Shown here in pieces: positions 46,890 through 57,772 of a stretch of DNA of 64,000 nt. Both the position numbers and the translations under genes were made by a program. This DNA is from Cyrtodaria siliqua. Taxonomy: Eukaryota > Mollusca > Bivalvia > Adapedonta > Hiatellidae. The stretch is from the NCBI GenBank assembly GCA_037043455.1, contig JAWPHD010005597.1, forward strand, positions 1 through 64,000. The letters are read 5' to 3'. Position 1 is the stretch's first letter, and each line of letters begins with the position of its first letter. The notes below the pieces were generated by a model. It worked only from the letters and a program-made list of their open reading frames with translations, was not told where the DNA came from and did no database searches.

Positions 46890-47626
46890 ATGGCTGAACA
46901 GGCAGAGTTTGCAAATATGTTTAGGGTAATGGGTGACCAGCTTACGGGGTTATTAACAACCATGGGGGCTCAGGGTGTAGCCAAAGTCATTACGCCATTT
47001 GAGGGGGAAAGCAAATTATTTAAGGATTGGATAAAAGTATTAAGAAATACTCTTTGTTGGTTGGCATTCCACATGACAGTATTAAATTGGTTGCTTATCA
47101 GGCAAGTAAGGGTCCCTTTAGTGATTTCTTGAAAAGGTATATGGATGCAAACCCTACCCACACATGGGCACAAGTTAAAGCAGAACTTCAAGCTCGTTTC
47201 GCTGAAGTTGTTGACCCACAACATGCACTTTTGTTACTACGCAAAGTCCTTCAAAAACGTAATGAGACAATTCAGGTATATGCCGAACGTCTTATTGCCT
47301 TAGGTGATGAGGCTTTTGCAGGTCAGGCCCAAGATGTTAGGGATAGACAATTGATAGGGTATTTTATCGATGGTCTCCATGACGATGGAATGAAACTTCG
47401 AGTCATGCGAACCAACCCAAACACGTTGCAAGATGCAATTGCTACTGCAACAGCAGAACAGAACCTTAGGAAGAGGTTTCAGTTAAGGACAGGTCATCAT
47501 TACCAGAATAATGAACCGACACATGAACAGCCTATGGAAGTTGACCATTTAAGGAGGCAAAAATGTTCTTATTGTCATAAGAATGGTCATTTAGTGGACG
47601 AGTGTCGAAAGAAAAACGGGAAGTAA
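46890..47626 (+). pseudogene. gag: gypsy gag remnant (capsid-like region and first zinc knuckle)
   Basis: The start MAEQAEFANMF is followed by a capsid-like helical region (FEGESKLFKDWIK, then after a frame change near 47035 words such as LKRYMDANP, TWAQVKAEL and ERLIALGDEAF) and a CX2CX4HX4C zinc knuckle at about 47562-47610 (CSYCHKNGHLVDEC). In intact relatives Gag packages the element RNA. At least one frame change breaks it; a second shift near 47610 separates it from the next knuckle. Non-functional as a single product. Confidence 0.85.
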
Positions 47627-47876
47627 GTGCTATTACTGAAAATAAACCCCGTCGTAGGCCGATCGACCGTACACGGTTAGTGTGCTGGCAGTGCCAAGAA
47701 ATAAGTCACTTTGACAGTGAATGTCGAAATGAGACAAATTGGTCGAACGGACAGCAAGGTAGACTGGCTAAGGGTCAGTTAAAAGATTCCGCTCCTCTCA
47801 TGTAGAAGCCGTTGGCAGGAGAAATAGAAGCAAACCCACATTTAATATTGCATTAACATCAAACCCAAATTATTTT
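47602..47876 (+). pseudogene. gypsy second zinc knuckle and gag-pol linker
   Basis: The frame 47602-47805 carries a second CX2CX4HX4C motif (CWQCQEISHFDSEC). The text after 47800 continues towards protease only in another frame. Two knuckles are usual for several metazoan Ty3/gypsy clades. The stretch is broken by frame changes at both ends. Confidence 0.75.
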
Positions 47877-48896
47877 TTGTTAAGGATCCAGAAACAAAAA
47901 CTTAGGGCGTTAATTGACACCGGAAGTGACGTGTCATTAATTCATCGAGACGTTTATGACAAATTTAAACTAAAACCAAAATTAGATACAACTCGCAAAG
48001 CTTACTTACAGTCTGTTACCGGAGGTTCGCTTACTTGCGATGGGAGCACAGAAATCATTTTCGAGATAGGGGGTATCAAAATGAGTCATAACTTTTACGT
48101 AGTCAGGGGCATGAATAGGAGAATAATAATAGGAAAAGACTGGTTGCTTAATAATGGTGTTCGTATTTATTATGACCTTGGGTGTATTAGGGTCGCTGGT
48201 AAATATGTACCACCTCAGGAAGATATTCACATTTCATCGATAATTCGATTGAAGTCTAAGACTAAACTTCCACCTCAAACAAGCGTAGTTTGTAATTGTC
48301 GAGTTAGGAAAAGTCCTAATTTTCAAACAAATGGTCAAACTTACCATGTTTCAGCAGCTGAACGTGGTTTTCTTAGCTATGAGCCAGGTTTATTAGTTGC
48401 AAATTCAGTTTCAAAAGTAAAGAGAGATAAAATTGTTCCTATTGTGATAACAAACACCACAAACAAAATATTTACCTTAAGGAAGGGTTGCGCGGTAGCT
48501 AAAATAGAATTAATTCAAAATCAACTAATTTCTAGTGTAACTAGGGATCAAAATGGTGATCTTAAGGATCAAAGTGAATTTGATGGCGTTGATGCTCCCC
48601 CCGAATTTAAGGCAAAATTAATTAAAATACTGAAACAAAATGCAGATCTGTTTGCACAGAAAGATACTGATTTAAGTCACACTGAAACAGTCAAAATGAA
48701 AATTGACACAGGCGACCATAAACCAATTAAATTAAGACCATATAGAACACCACTAAACAACCGAAAAATAGTTGATCAGGCAATAGAAGAAATGTTAGAT
48801 GCAAATCTTATTTCCAGATCAAAATCTCCTTGGAGTTTCCCTGTGGTCATTGTAGATAAAAAGGATGGGTCTAAACGATTTTGGTGTAGATTTTAG
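47877..48896 (+). pseudogene. pol: gypsy pol: aspartic protease and start of reverse transcriptase
   Basis: Retropepsin-type protease: active site ALIDTGSDVSLIH at about residue 12, and the second signature RRIIIGKDWLL near residue 82. After a linker the RT fingers begin (ETVKMKIDTGDHKPIKLRPY, NLISRSKSPWSFPVVIVDKKDGS). The frame is lost at about 48880, within the conserved 'DGSKRF.VDFRALN' block, and continues in another frame. The order protease then RT is that of Metaviridae. Confidence 0.9.
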
Positions 48897-49143
48897 GGCC
48901 TTAAATAAAATTACAAAATCAAATGCCTACCCTTTGCCATTAGTGGACGACCTATTGGCCCTTTTAGGAAAAGCGAAATACTTCTCATTACTAGACCTCA
49001 AATCAGGTTATTGGCAAGAAACCATGAACGAAGATGATATTGAAAGGACAGCTTTTGCTTGTCATAGAGGGCTATTTCAGTTCAATGTCATGCCTTTTGG
49101 GTTAACCAATGCACCAGCTTTATTCCAAAGTTTTCGGAAATAG
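48865..49143 (+). pseudogene. gypsy reverse transcriptase, palm interrupted
   Basis: It carries VDFRALNKITKSNAYPLP, YFSLLDLKSGYWQ (first catalytic Asp) and GLFQFNVMPFGLTNAPALFQ. The text then jumps at about 49135 to a segment that in relatives lies over 100 residues later (SEIAQPIIILTRKYAKFKWD in another frame). The YxDD catalytic box, thumb and connection start are deleted, so RT cannot be active. Confidence 0.88.
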
Positions 49144-49144
49144 C

Positions 49145-49602
49145 ACAGCCAATCATAATTCTCACAAGAAAATATGCTAAATTTAAGTGGGACGCTAACT
49201 GTCAAGAGGCTTTTGAAAATTTGAAGTTTAGCGATATTACCAATGTTAGATTACCCTGACCCAGGAAAATCTTATATCCTTTATACGGATGCAAGTAACA
49301 ATTCCATAGGAGCTTGCTTGACACAGCCAGTTGATGAACCAACTGAGGCTGTTCCTGGTATAAAAAATGAAAAACCCATTCACTTTTTGTCTCACAAGTT
49401 GAGTGATACCCAATGTCGTTGGTCTACTATAGAGAAAGAAGCTTTTGCGATTCATTACGCCTTGCAGAAGTCAGATCACTTTTTACATGGGGCAACCTTC
49501 ATAATTAGGTCAGATCACCTTCCATTGAAATATCTGTTAGATTCCCCGATGCAAAATAAGAAAATTCAAATGTGGGCTCTCGGTATTGCCGGCTATGACT
49601 GA
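49145..49602 (+). pseudogene. gypsy RNase H domain
   Basis: It shows LYTDASNNSIGACLTQ (first Asp), STIEKEAFAIHYAL (Glu) and IIRSDHLPLKYL (Asp), the retroviral/gypsy RNase H signature. It ends at an in-frame TGA after GIAGYD; the following codons (KLEFIPGVKNSVADMLSRLP) continue the same domain edge in the same frame. Confidence 0.88.
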
Positions 49603-49605
49603 AAA

Positions 49606-51018
49606 TTGGAGTTCATCCCAGGGGTGAAGAACAGTGTCGCAGATATGTTATCTCGTTTGCCCTTAGATGGTGTACCCGAGGATGTCGAGTGTTATGACCC
49701 TGACATCAATGATAACACCTATCAAATTAATGCACTGAATTCGAAAAGGTTTGAGCCAATGAGGTATGTTAAGTGCAATGTTAATTTTGAAGATCATTTT
49801 CAAAAACCTAAGGTCGAACCTGGCATAGACATGGTAACTGAACAGGAAAAAGACGAAATTTTAGTCGAAATCAAGGCTGGACTTCGAAATGACAAATTAA
49901 CACCTACCTTAGCAAATAGGCATGTTATTCACGATGATATATTGTACATTATCTCAAACGCCGATTCTGATCCTATCTTACGTCTCTTTCTCCCAAGTCA
50001 CTTAAGACCAGAGGTTATTCAGCAATAGCATGACTCTAACGGTCATATGGGTGTTGACAAGACATATGACACAATTAAACAGAAGTATTATTAGCCAAAC
50101 ATGTTTAAAGAACTGCTAAATTATGTCTCTAGTTGTGTTACTTGTCAAACCAGAAACTTGCAAAAGATCAAACCTCCATTACAAGTAACCGATATTCCTC
50201 CCTATGCATTTGCCAAGATAGCTGTGGACGTTTCTGGCCCATATCCAACATCACTGTCTGGTAACAAGTACATCGTAAGTTTTATCGACCTATTTTCGAG
50301 CTTTCCCGAGGCATTTCCCGTACCCGGTAAGAGTGCGGCGACAATCGCACATTTGATAATTGATGAACTATTTCCAAGATACGGGGCGTCGATGGCTCTG
50401 GTGTCAGACAATGGCGGTAAATTTATAAATAGAACCGTTAAATAGACCCTGGCTACTTTGAACATTCATCATATTACTACGTCCTATTACCATCCTCAGA
50501 GTAATAAAATAGAAAGGTACCACCGCGTGTTAGGTTATATTTTAGCAAAGAAATTGAAGGATAATTTGAATACATAGGATGTGTATTTGAATCAAGCTTT
50601 GGCTGCAATTCGCTTTAATGTCAGTGAGTCGTTGACATTTTCACCATTCTTTCTATTATACAATAGGGATGTCGTGTTGCCGATAGACACTATTCTCAAA
50701 CCACGCAGAAAATATGCGGGTGAGGATATGCATAAAATCGCATTAGAACAACAGCATAAATCATTTCTCTTAGTTCATCAAAATCTTAAAGATGCAAATC
50801 GCCGACAAGCCAAATATGCAAACAAAAATACTAAACTAGTCACTTTTGAAGTTGGGGATCCCGTCTATTATAAAAACCACACTCGAATGAGCAAATTAGA
50901 ATCAAAATGGCGTCCTTATTATCGCATTATCAAACAAACCACACCTGTCACATACATTATCAAGAGCCAGCTTGATGGGTCTGTCACTAAGACACGTACA
51001 CCATCTTCGCTTAGCTAA
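49606..51018 (+). pseudogene. gypsy integrase, with in-frame stops
   Basis: An HHCC zinc-binding region (GHMGVDKTYDTI..., SCVTCQ) is followed by the DDE core: VDVSGPYP (D), VSDNGGKF (D) and HPQSNKIERYHR (E). Then come NQALAAIRFNVSESL and a GDPVYY..SKWRPYYRI C-terminal barrel. Stops occur at 50026, 50093, 50443 and 50575. Those at 50093 (YY-stop-PNM) and 50575 (NT-stop-DVYLNQ) stand where relatives commonly have Trp. All three catalytic acidic residues are still visible, but the protein is broken. Confidence 0.9.
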
Positions 51019-51579
51019 TGTGGATGAGTGGCAGATACCAACAGACAATTTAAGTCGACTTATTAGGAAAGCTAATTATGTGGTTCCACCGATAAGCGAT
51101 CATAATTCCAGCCCCATCTCAGATACATCTGACAGTAATGATGACGATGAACTGCCATTAGCTCAATTAGTCAAACATTACCGCCAAGAACGTAATAATA
51201 CTGACGGTGAATCTGACATCCCTTTGATGGAATTACGTAAACGAATTCGTGCACAACATAACTCAAGTCATGAAAACTGTAATTCTGACAACAATGTTCC
51301 TAATTTGACACGTGTTTCCACCACACCTCCTTCTTTTTCGTCAGATGATAAGGAGATGTTAAAATGGAAACAACACCCATCTCATTTTCATCAGGTGCAA
51401 CCAGAATGAGGGAATCAGATTCCGATAACATGTCAATTTGTTCAGATGAGCCAGATAAAAAGGGAAATGAGATTTCTGTTAAGAAGCGTTCCTCACCGAA
51501 AAAATCTGACAGACAGACAAAAAGTCAGAAAACAAATAAGATAGTAGCAGCTATCAAAGCGATAAGTGAGTTGCTTTAG
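50990..51579 (+). pseudogene. gypsy integrase C-terminal extension, charged tail
   Basis: After the HLRLANVDEW block (50972-51409 frame) comes a long polar tail with DSNDDDELPLAQLVK and DGESDIPLMELRKRIR, two similar acidic-LPL/IPL-M-L-basic modules. It is continued in a second frame (51364-51579) rich in Ser/Asp then Lys (VKKRSSPKKSDRQTK). In intact relatives such a tail could carry nuclear-localisation or chromatin-targeting functions; that is inference. No envelope gene follows. Confidence 0.65.
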
Positions 51580-53072
51580 GCTTCAAACATATGTGTTGTT
51601 TGAATTTTAAGTTAAGAATCATATTTCTGTATGGTTCGGAAAAAGCTGAGAGTAATACTATTTGAGTATTAAGTACTAATACATCATGCAAACATAAAGC
51701 AAACTGAACAGTGAACCCTTTCCTCTTAAACTTCATAATAACAAAACAGTCATTCCAATGCAACACCATATTGGGGAATTGAAAACTCAAACTTTCAAAA
51801 TTGGGGATTTTCATTTGGGACAACTGCCTTAATAGCTCTGGTCACTGGGGATAAAACTGTAAAAACTCTGTTCTGCCAAACGTTTTGTGTGAGTATATGG
51901 TGAACTCTCAGAGAAGACCGAAGACAGAAGGCAGCATGTTTTGCTGAAAAGGGATCAGCAACCCTTTCATCACGTGATAAGCCAATGGACAGAACATACC
52001 GTCTGATCTTCACGACACGGTATCTGTGTAAATATCCGGATATATCGATATATATATAACTGTGGACACACGTGTAATACGAGACATTATGTAATTGTGA
52101 ACATTGTATACTAATATATATACTTATACACTTCTCAAAACTGCTAACTACACCGCTCACGTTTTGGGTTATATATATCGATGGGTTGAATGTTTTTCAA
52201 TAAAATAAAAAGGAAATACCAATTCAATCATTTTTACATCATTTCATTTTATTTTTTTCATGGGCAATGCTAGAACTAAACCACAATAAGCAATTACAAA
52301 CGACCCATGTAAACACTAAAGTCACACTTTTCCCATATCTACATGTAGATAGACTTGTTGTAAATAGAACATGTGTAACAATGATTTAGTCCCGAATGCT
52401 ACCCCATACATAACTTTTTACAATATTCAAGTATTTGTACCAATGTGTGTAAATATGACCCTGTCGGAAATTAATAGGAATTGTTTTTGGAAATCAGTAA
52501 TCCTATATCTTAGCTGTATACAATTAGTGAGCTACAGGTGGAGAGGAACTGCTAGACGCTAATAGACGATAATCGTTTACCTATAGATAATTGGAATTAC
52601 GGTACCAGTACCAATCGTTATCAGCAACAGATGTTCGGAATTACCTATAGGAATTTACATGCTGATTTTACCTGGACAGATTAATGAACTCTCTGCATAC
52701 AACTTTAAAGGGACTTGCGGTTATCCAAAATGGTACGACAAACATTATGGGACGATGCCATAGAACACGTTCTTCTGAGGGCCGATGGTGTCACGTTTGG
52801 TGGAGCCCAACTGGACAATCCATGACGATACCGGGACAACGATGGCAGTGGACGTGGCCATATATATAGACGCTTTGCAGTGATTATTGTGATTAACTTT
52901 TGTGCCATAGCATTTACATTTACCGTGGATTATCTTCTATGTGTAACTGGATTTATTTATATGTATAGAGTGACTAATGGCACAAACATTTAATCTTACA
53001 TTTTAGTCTAAGAACTTGATTAGAACTGTTAAAATTTCATTATAACATTTCAAATTAAATATGGAAGGAATT
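51580..53072. other. Element 3' region or flank, no gene recognised
   Basis: About 1.5 kb between the end of pol and the LTR-like fragment. It has no env-like frame. A frame at 52684-52869 is Trp-rich and unrecognised. T-rich and AT-rich patches occur at 52240-52260. It may contain an unrelated insertion. Confidence 0.4.
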
Positions 53073-53136
53073 TGTAACATTACCATACCCTTTAATAAGT
53101 AATAATAATATTTTAATAACAAGTAGTAGAAGTATA
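53073..53136 (+). repeat. LTR-like fragment matching 46245-46300
   Basis: 'tgtaacattaccataccctt' and 'taataagtaataataatat', then 'agtagtagaagtata', repeat the start of the 5' LTR region, with about 10 extra nt in the middle. The match stops after about 64 bp, so the 3' LTR is truncated or this is a separate piece. Confidence 0.65.
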
Positions 53137-53275
53137 ACCACCGACGCCCACCTAATTGAAAGATGAAGTAGACTCGAGAAGTTTCAAAGGAAAGTATCAA
53201 GAAAATGCAAAGAATATTGAGTTAATTAAACCAGTTTGCAAGGATGGTATGAAGCGAATATCAACTTTATTAGGT

Positions 53276-53370
53276 GAGGCTGCTGTTTGCGTGTTTGTTT
53301 TTTGTGTTTTGTGGTTGACTGTCGTCCTTGAATGCTGCTTTTCCTGTCCGATATTTTTGTCCTTCTTTAG
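53276..53370 (-). repeat. Rep-D fragment, inverted
   Basis: 'tgtggttgactgtcgtcctt', 'gaatgctgcttttcctgtcc', 'gatatttttgt' is the inverted Rep-D start (compare 34220). The hydrophobic plus-strand frame over it is repeat-derived. Confidence 0.75.
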
Positions 53371-53835
53371 TAAAGGAATCATGGCGATTAACTGGTCGTT
53401 TGTAAAAATGAAATTATCGTAATCCTTACCGTAATCGTTACCGTAGTTAGTTGTACAAGTCTAATACACCATTCGTCGATTTTACATAATGATAAAATGC
53501 TGTATCATAACTAAATGGGCCATAAAGACATTACATTGAACATATAAAATAAAACACCCATGATAGCTATTCCCTAACTATCACTGGACACGCGTCAGGA
53601 ACTTAGCAATACAAACAAATTGCAATGCAAATGCAGCGTGTGACAGCTACATGTTTTATATAACTTTGTGATTCCTATTAGGCCTGATATTTTGATTGAG
53701 ACCGAAAAGGTTGTGTGTCCCATTTAATCCAGGGGCGGATATATACCGTATTTGAAATTGGGTGTGATGGGAGGTGGAGAGGGCGCAACTTTTAAAATCA
53801 GTTGACAACAACAAACAGCAGGTGTTCCAGTGTAA

Positions 53836-53947
53836 CGGCAAAAATCAAACTTTGTTCAGGAGGATAGTCTAGATCATCTGCGACACTTGCTTGTTTTCAA
53901 GACAAACGTCTAGAACAGTCCTCCTGAACGAAGTTTGAGTTTTGCCG
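53836..53947. repeat. Long imperfect hairpin next to the duplicated segment
   Basis: Arm 53836-53873 ('cggcaaaaatcaaactttgt', 'tcaggagga') is inverted at 53909-53947 with a few mismatches and a 35-nt loop. The inner arm joins directly onto the duplicated segment of 53950-54220, as if it were one terminus of a mobile unit. Confidence 0.8.
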
Positions 53948-53949
53948 AT

Positions 53950-54220
53950 ACATTGGTATCTCTGGCGAACCTCGGAAGCACATGCGCATACATCTTTCTA
54001 AATGTTTTTCTCCATCTATCATTAAATTCAACTTTAAATCGTTTCACGGAATGGGTCGATGTTTCGGACGTTCCGTGTGGTAATGGTTTAGCCCAATTGT
54101 TCAATATATGACCAAACATATATACATTATGAACAGTACCTGTACATTCTCTGCATATTCCGCCATATTTGGAAGCAATCTCAGCCGTTGCATCAGCATG
54201 CCAGTCGTTTTGATAGACCA
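53950..54220 (-). other. Duplicated unknown segment, copy 2
   Basis: Inverted relative of 44220-44475. The minus strand reads VYQNDWHADATAEIA, then GGICRECTGTVHNVY, FGHILNNWAKPLPHG, VKRFKVEFNDRWRKTF and RKMYAHVLPRFARDTN. It is open over the whole segment and appears less damaged than copy 1. The protein family is not recognised. The segment ends at the hairpin 53836-53947. Confidence 0.45.
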
Positions 54221-54224
54221 GCGG

Positions 54225-56300
54225 GAATATCGGTTCTTGTCAACGTATAATACTGTAGACTACTGAACGATTAGTCAATAGTAAGCAGGGCAATATGAAC
54301 GTATACAATAATAGCTATATATTCCTGGCCAGGAACAAGGTGTTATTTCTTCAAACTGTACTAGTCTGACTATATGTATACACAGTCATTCAAGTGTGCT
54401 ATGACGGGATGCGATCATAGAGACATGATCACTGGACACCAGTTAACACTTCGGATATGTTCGGGAGATATTTTGTGCGAGATACCTTAGCACACAGATC
54501 ATATTTACCGGTAGACCTTTTCAACGTACATATATATACATATGATCTTAAACGACTTCCCATTCCATATATGATTTATAAAACTAGTTTTGGCGAGTTA
54601 AAATTAATAAGTATTCATAACGAGTTTCATAACGCTTATATGGAATGGGGAGGAGTTGAAAAATCCTTTTTATCACATGACATAATGTGTTAACAAATAA
54701 TAACGATTGGCATAAACCCGCGACAACGTCAAATAAACTTCAGCGCCAAAATGTCATGGACGTAAAATAATGTCTTTAAGTGCCAACACGTCATGTTACG
54801 TCATAGTGTCATATCACAAACAACGATGGATATCAAAGAGTTCACTTTTTATCCCTTTAAAAAAGGGCTATTTTACGCCGACAATAATAAAAACTACAAA
54901 ATTATTTGTCTACTATTTATCATAATATTATATTATGAGTAGGTGGTCAATAAAAGTATATGACCAAGATTCGGATGAATTTATAATAAATAAAATAGTT
55001 TCAGTTAATAGTAAATTTACAGATAAAATGCACTTGAAGCCCTGACTATCACAATCGTTCCAGGTTGAATTACACATGTGTCTTGTATCTTTCTTTATTT
55101 CACCAAGGTTTACATATTAAGCAAACAGCAATGGAATCAACATAGTCAATGCATGATAATAATGTCATTATGGCGGAATGGCAATTAAAACACAAGTCAA
55201 TGTAAATAGTAGCAAGGTAAGGAAAAAAGAGTCTCTAAATAGACTCTGCACAAACTCTAGACAGTCAACATAATATATCTTATACGAGATTAGGTGGGAG
55301 GGAGATATTGTGTTTATTTATACATATCAATGTATTCTATAAAAACACAAAACAAAAACAAAACAAAAACAAAAAAACATACGTTTTGATGTACACATTT
55401 ATAAAATTTAATGCAGATTTAATTATGTACACTATTGGTGAATTATATATGGATACTGTATTAAGTTTTGTCTTTTGTATTTTTTTTCTTAAACTAAAAA
55501 GAAATGTTTTATATGTTCATCAAGATTCAAGATTCAATCTTGACTCGAAAGTATGGACAAAGAAAGATAATAATTCACAGACGATCTTATATCTTAGTAT
55601 CTTTACAAGATTAAAGTATGTCAATAAACAAAGAAAAAACATGATGCACGTGATGTTCGAGCGTATTGCATTTTATACGGTAGCCGCTTTATTCTATCAG
55701 TGATGTGTAATCACTTTCACTTGTAGACAAAAATGTAGCATTACATGGTTCGGATTTCGTTTAGCACTATAGTGAGTAATTGTCTTTCTTTGTCCTATAT
55801 TTGCTTAAATTGTTATGTCGATATTGTGTTGCCTAGTCTGGGTTTGGTGTAAACATATTACAGTATTATATGTAACAATCACACAGATATATATATATAT
55901 TTATATACATGTATAACATTCTATGCAATGTAAGCGAACACATCAACACTTATATTATCGATCGTGAAACTACTATTCATTTAACAAAGAACCTGATCGT
56001 ACGAAAGCGAAACGATAGGAACATGTTAGATGGATAGTAAAGCATATAAATAGTAAACAAGTGAAATATGTCCTTTGTTTCATAACTTTTTCTGAGAAAA
56101 GGAAATAGAAAAAGAAATGAAAAGGGGATATTTACACTTTAAAGCGAACATGGTTATATTTTAAACTTATAACAATATTTCTTCTATATAATACATAGTT
56201 TGTCTAAACAATTCACTATATATCACATACAGTTTGAATTTGCATATTAATTTAAAAAAATCATTATGATATCGATAAAAATACACAGTTTTTTAAGTAA
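54225..56300. other. No gene seen
   Basis: AT-rich. Frames at 54457-54693 and 55308-55703 are Lys/Asn/Phe-rich without a domain. (CAAAA)n-type low complexity at 55345-55380. Confidence 0.4.
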
Positions 56301-56399
56301 ACATAATCGGATGTTTAACAGTCATTAAGTTTTCAAATTTTATAGCATTTGGGTGTCTAAAATAGTACGGTTTTATATTTTGGTTCTTTGTTCCTTGAA

Positions 56400-57067
56400 T
56401 TGGTTACAAACTAATAAATAATGGAATTCGTCTCCGACGTCATGTTCGCAATACATACACCGTCTTTCGTTTAAAGGTATACTTTGCCATCTTCCAATTT
56501 CTATTGGAAGCCTATGGTTTCATGTGCGGAACATAAAAAGCGTTTACAAAGTAAGGGTGGCAATAATGAGATATATGGGCTTTGTTCAAATGTGTTTTTA
56601 AATATTCTATAAATAGTACTCGATGATGAGATATTAACAGTCGATGACCATTTTTGTATAAATATATCCTTTAATTTTTGGTTTGATGATTTTACCAGCC
56701 ATTTGGCATTACTAAAACTCTGTGAATATTATATTCCAGAGAAATCTAGAGAACATATTTCGTTTTTAACATTGTTTATCCACTCTGACTTTATCATTTT
56801 ATTTTCATGTAATGCGTGCACTACAGAATATACTAGGGAGGATAGTTTATTATCCATTTCATTAGCAATGAGTTTAGACCAGAATGAGATGATTCGTGTT
56901 TTAATATCGATAGATAGAGGCAGTATTCCCAATTCTCCATATATCATATCGGTCGGAGTTGCATTTTTAAGATTAAATATATGTTTGTAAAATTTCAGTT
57001 GAATTCGCTCAATTGTGTCGATGTTACCGTATACACAATATACATGTAATATACAATGGGTGTTCAT
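56400..57067 (-). pseudogene. Second LINE remnant, 3' part of pol
   Basis: The minus strand reads GNIDTIERIQLKFYKHI, ATPTDMIYGELGILPL, KTRIISFWSKLI and IKSEWINNVKNEI. After a stop it reads KWLVKSSNQKLKDIFIQKW, then in another frame NHRLPIEIGRWQS, LNERRCMYCEHDVGDEFH and LVC. This is the post-RT region and CX2C...H...C end motif seen in many mollusc and cnidarian non-LTR elements. At least one stop and one frame change; no RT core. It differs from the LINE at 13.5 kb. Confidence 0.75.
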
Positions 57068-57306
57068 ATATGGCGATCAAGAAAAAAATTGTGATACATA
57101 TACAAAACACTGTTAAATATGCAGCAGCGCTTTCAATATGTTAACATTTACGGGATAAACTACTTCATTTCAAATGCATTTACAGTATTATACCTATATG
57201 TCTATATCAGCTATGTTTTATACATAATTAGTATATGTGTATATGCATATTATCAATAATCAGTTCAGTATCAAGGATACATCTCAAACTCACATGGCTG
57301 ATAGAA

Positions 57307-57772
57307 CTACACACAGGTTTCTCCATTGTCAAGGCTTTCATACGGACCCTGATCTAGACTCATATAAGTAGTGCTATCTGTCCTTTTAACTGGATTCAGA
57401 TATCCCATATCGTCATCATGACTTGCAGCTGGAGATGTAAGGGCATTTACTCTGCTATCCTTGCTATGTAATGGATTCAGATATCCCATATCGTCATCAT
57501 GACTTGTTTTTGCGGATATAATGGTAATTGTTCCGTTATCTTCGCTATGTACTGGATGCAGATAATATCTATCGGCATCATGACTGGTTTCTGGATGCTC
57601 TTGTGGTTGACCTTCTCGACTGTCAGGTATATCTTCGTATATATGATATAATGGTTGGTCTAGCAAACTGTCAGGTATAACATCGTAGGTATCATCTCTT
57701 GTTTCGTTATTCATGTTTATAAAAAGACGAACTTCTGGTGCTGTTTGTGTATTTGTCGATGTGCCTGGTTCA
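57307..57772 (-). CDS. Terminal exon: tyrosine-rich cytoplasmic tail of a receptor-like protein
   Basis: The last exon (about 154 codons plus stop) of a minus-strand gene. The acceptor TTTTACTTCACAG precedes it; the upstream exon 58105-58141 joins in frame (phase 2). It has no signal or membrane segment and is polar and acidic. Tyrosine motifs in order are DDTYDVIP, PLYHIYEDIPD, DRYYLHPV, MGYLNPL, MGYLNPV, TTYMSL and GPYESL. YxN sequences suit Grb2-type SH2 domains, YEDI resembles the Src-type pYEEI site, and the two closing YxxL motifs are separated by four residues (an ITAM has 6-8). A 27-residue unit (SHDDDMGYLNP...) occurs three times as an exact 81-nt period. The best guess is the signalling tail of a phagocytic or adhesion receptor; which ectodomain it carries is unknown. 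The Met at 57843 used by the longer frame lies in the intron. Confidence 0.7.

Noticed and set aside
52684..52869. Trp-rich plus-strand frame downstream of the gypsy element as an env relic
   Set aside because: No signal peptide, membrane segment, furin-type site or family similarity.
55308..55703. 131-codon plus-strand frame
   Set aside because: Lys/Asn/Phe/Tyr-rich composition is what AT-rich DNA gives by chance; no domain.
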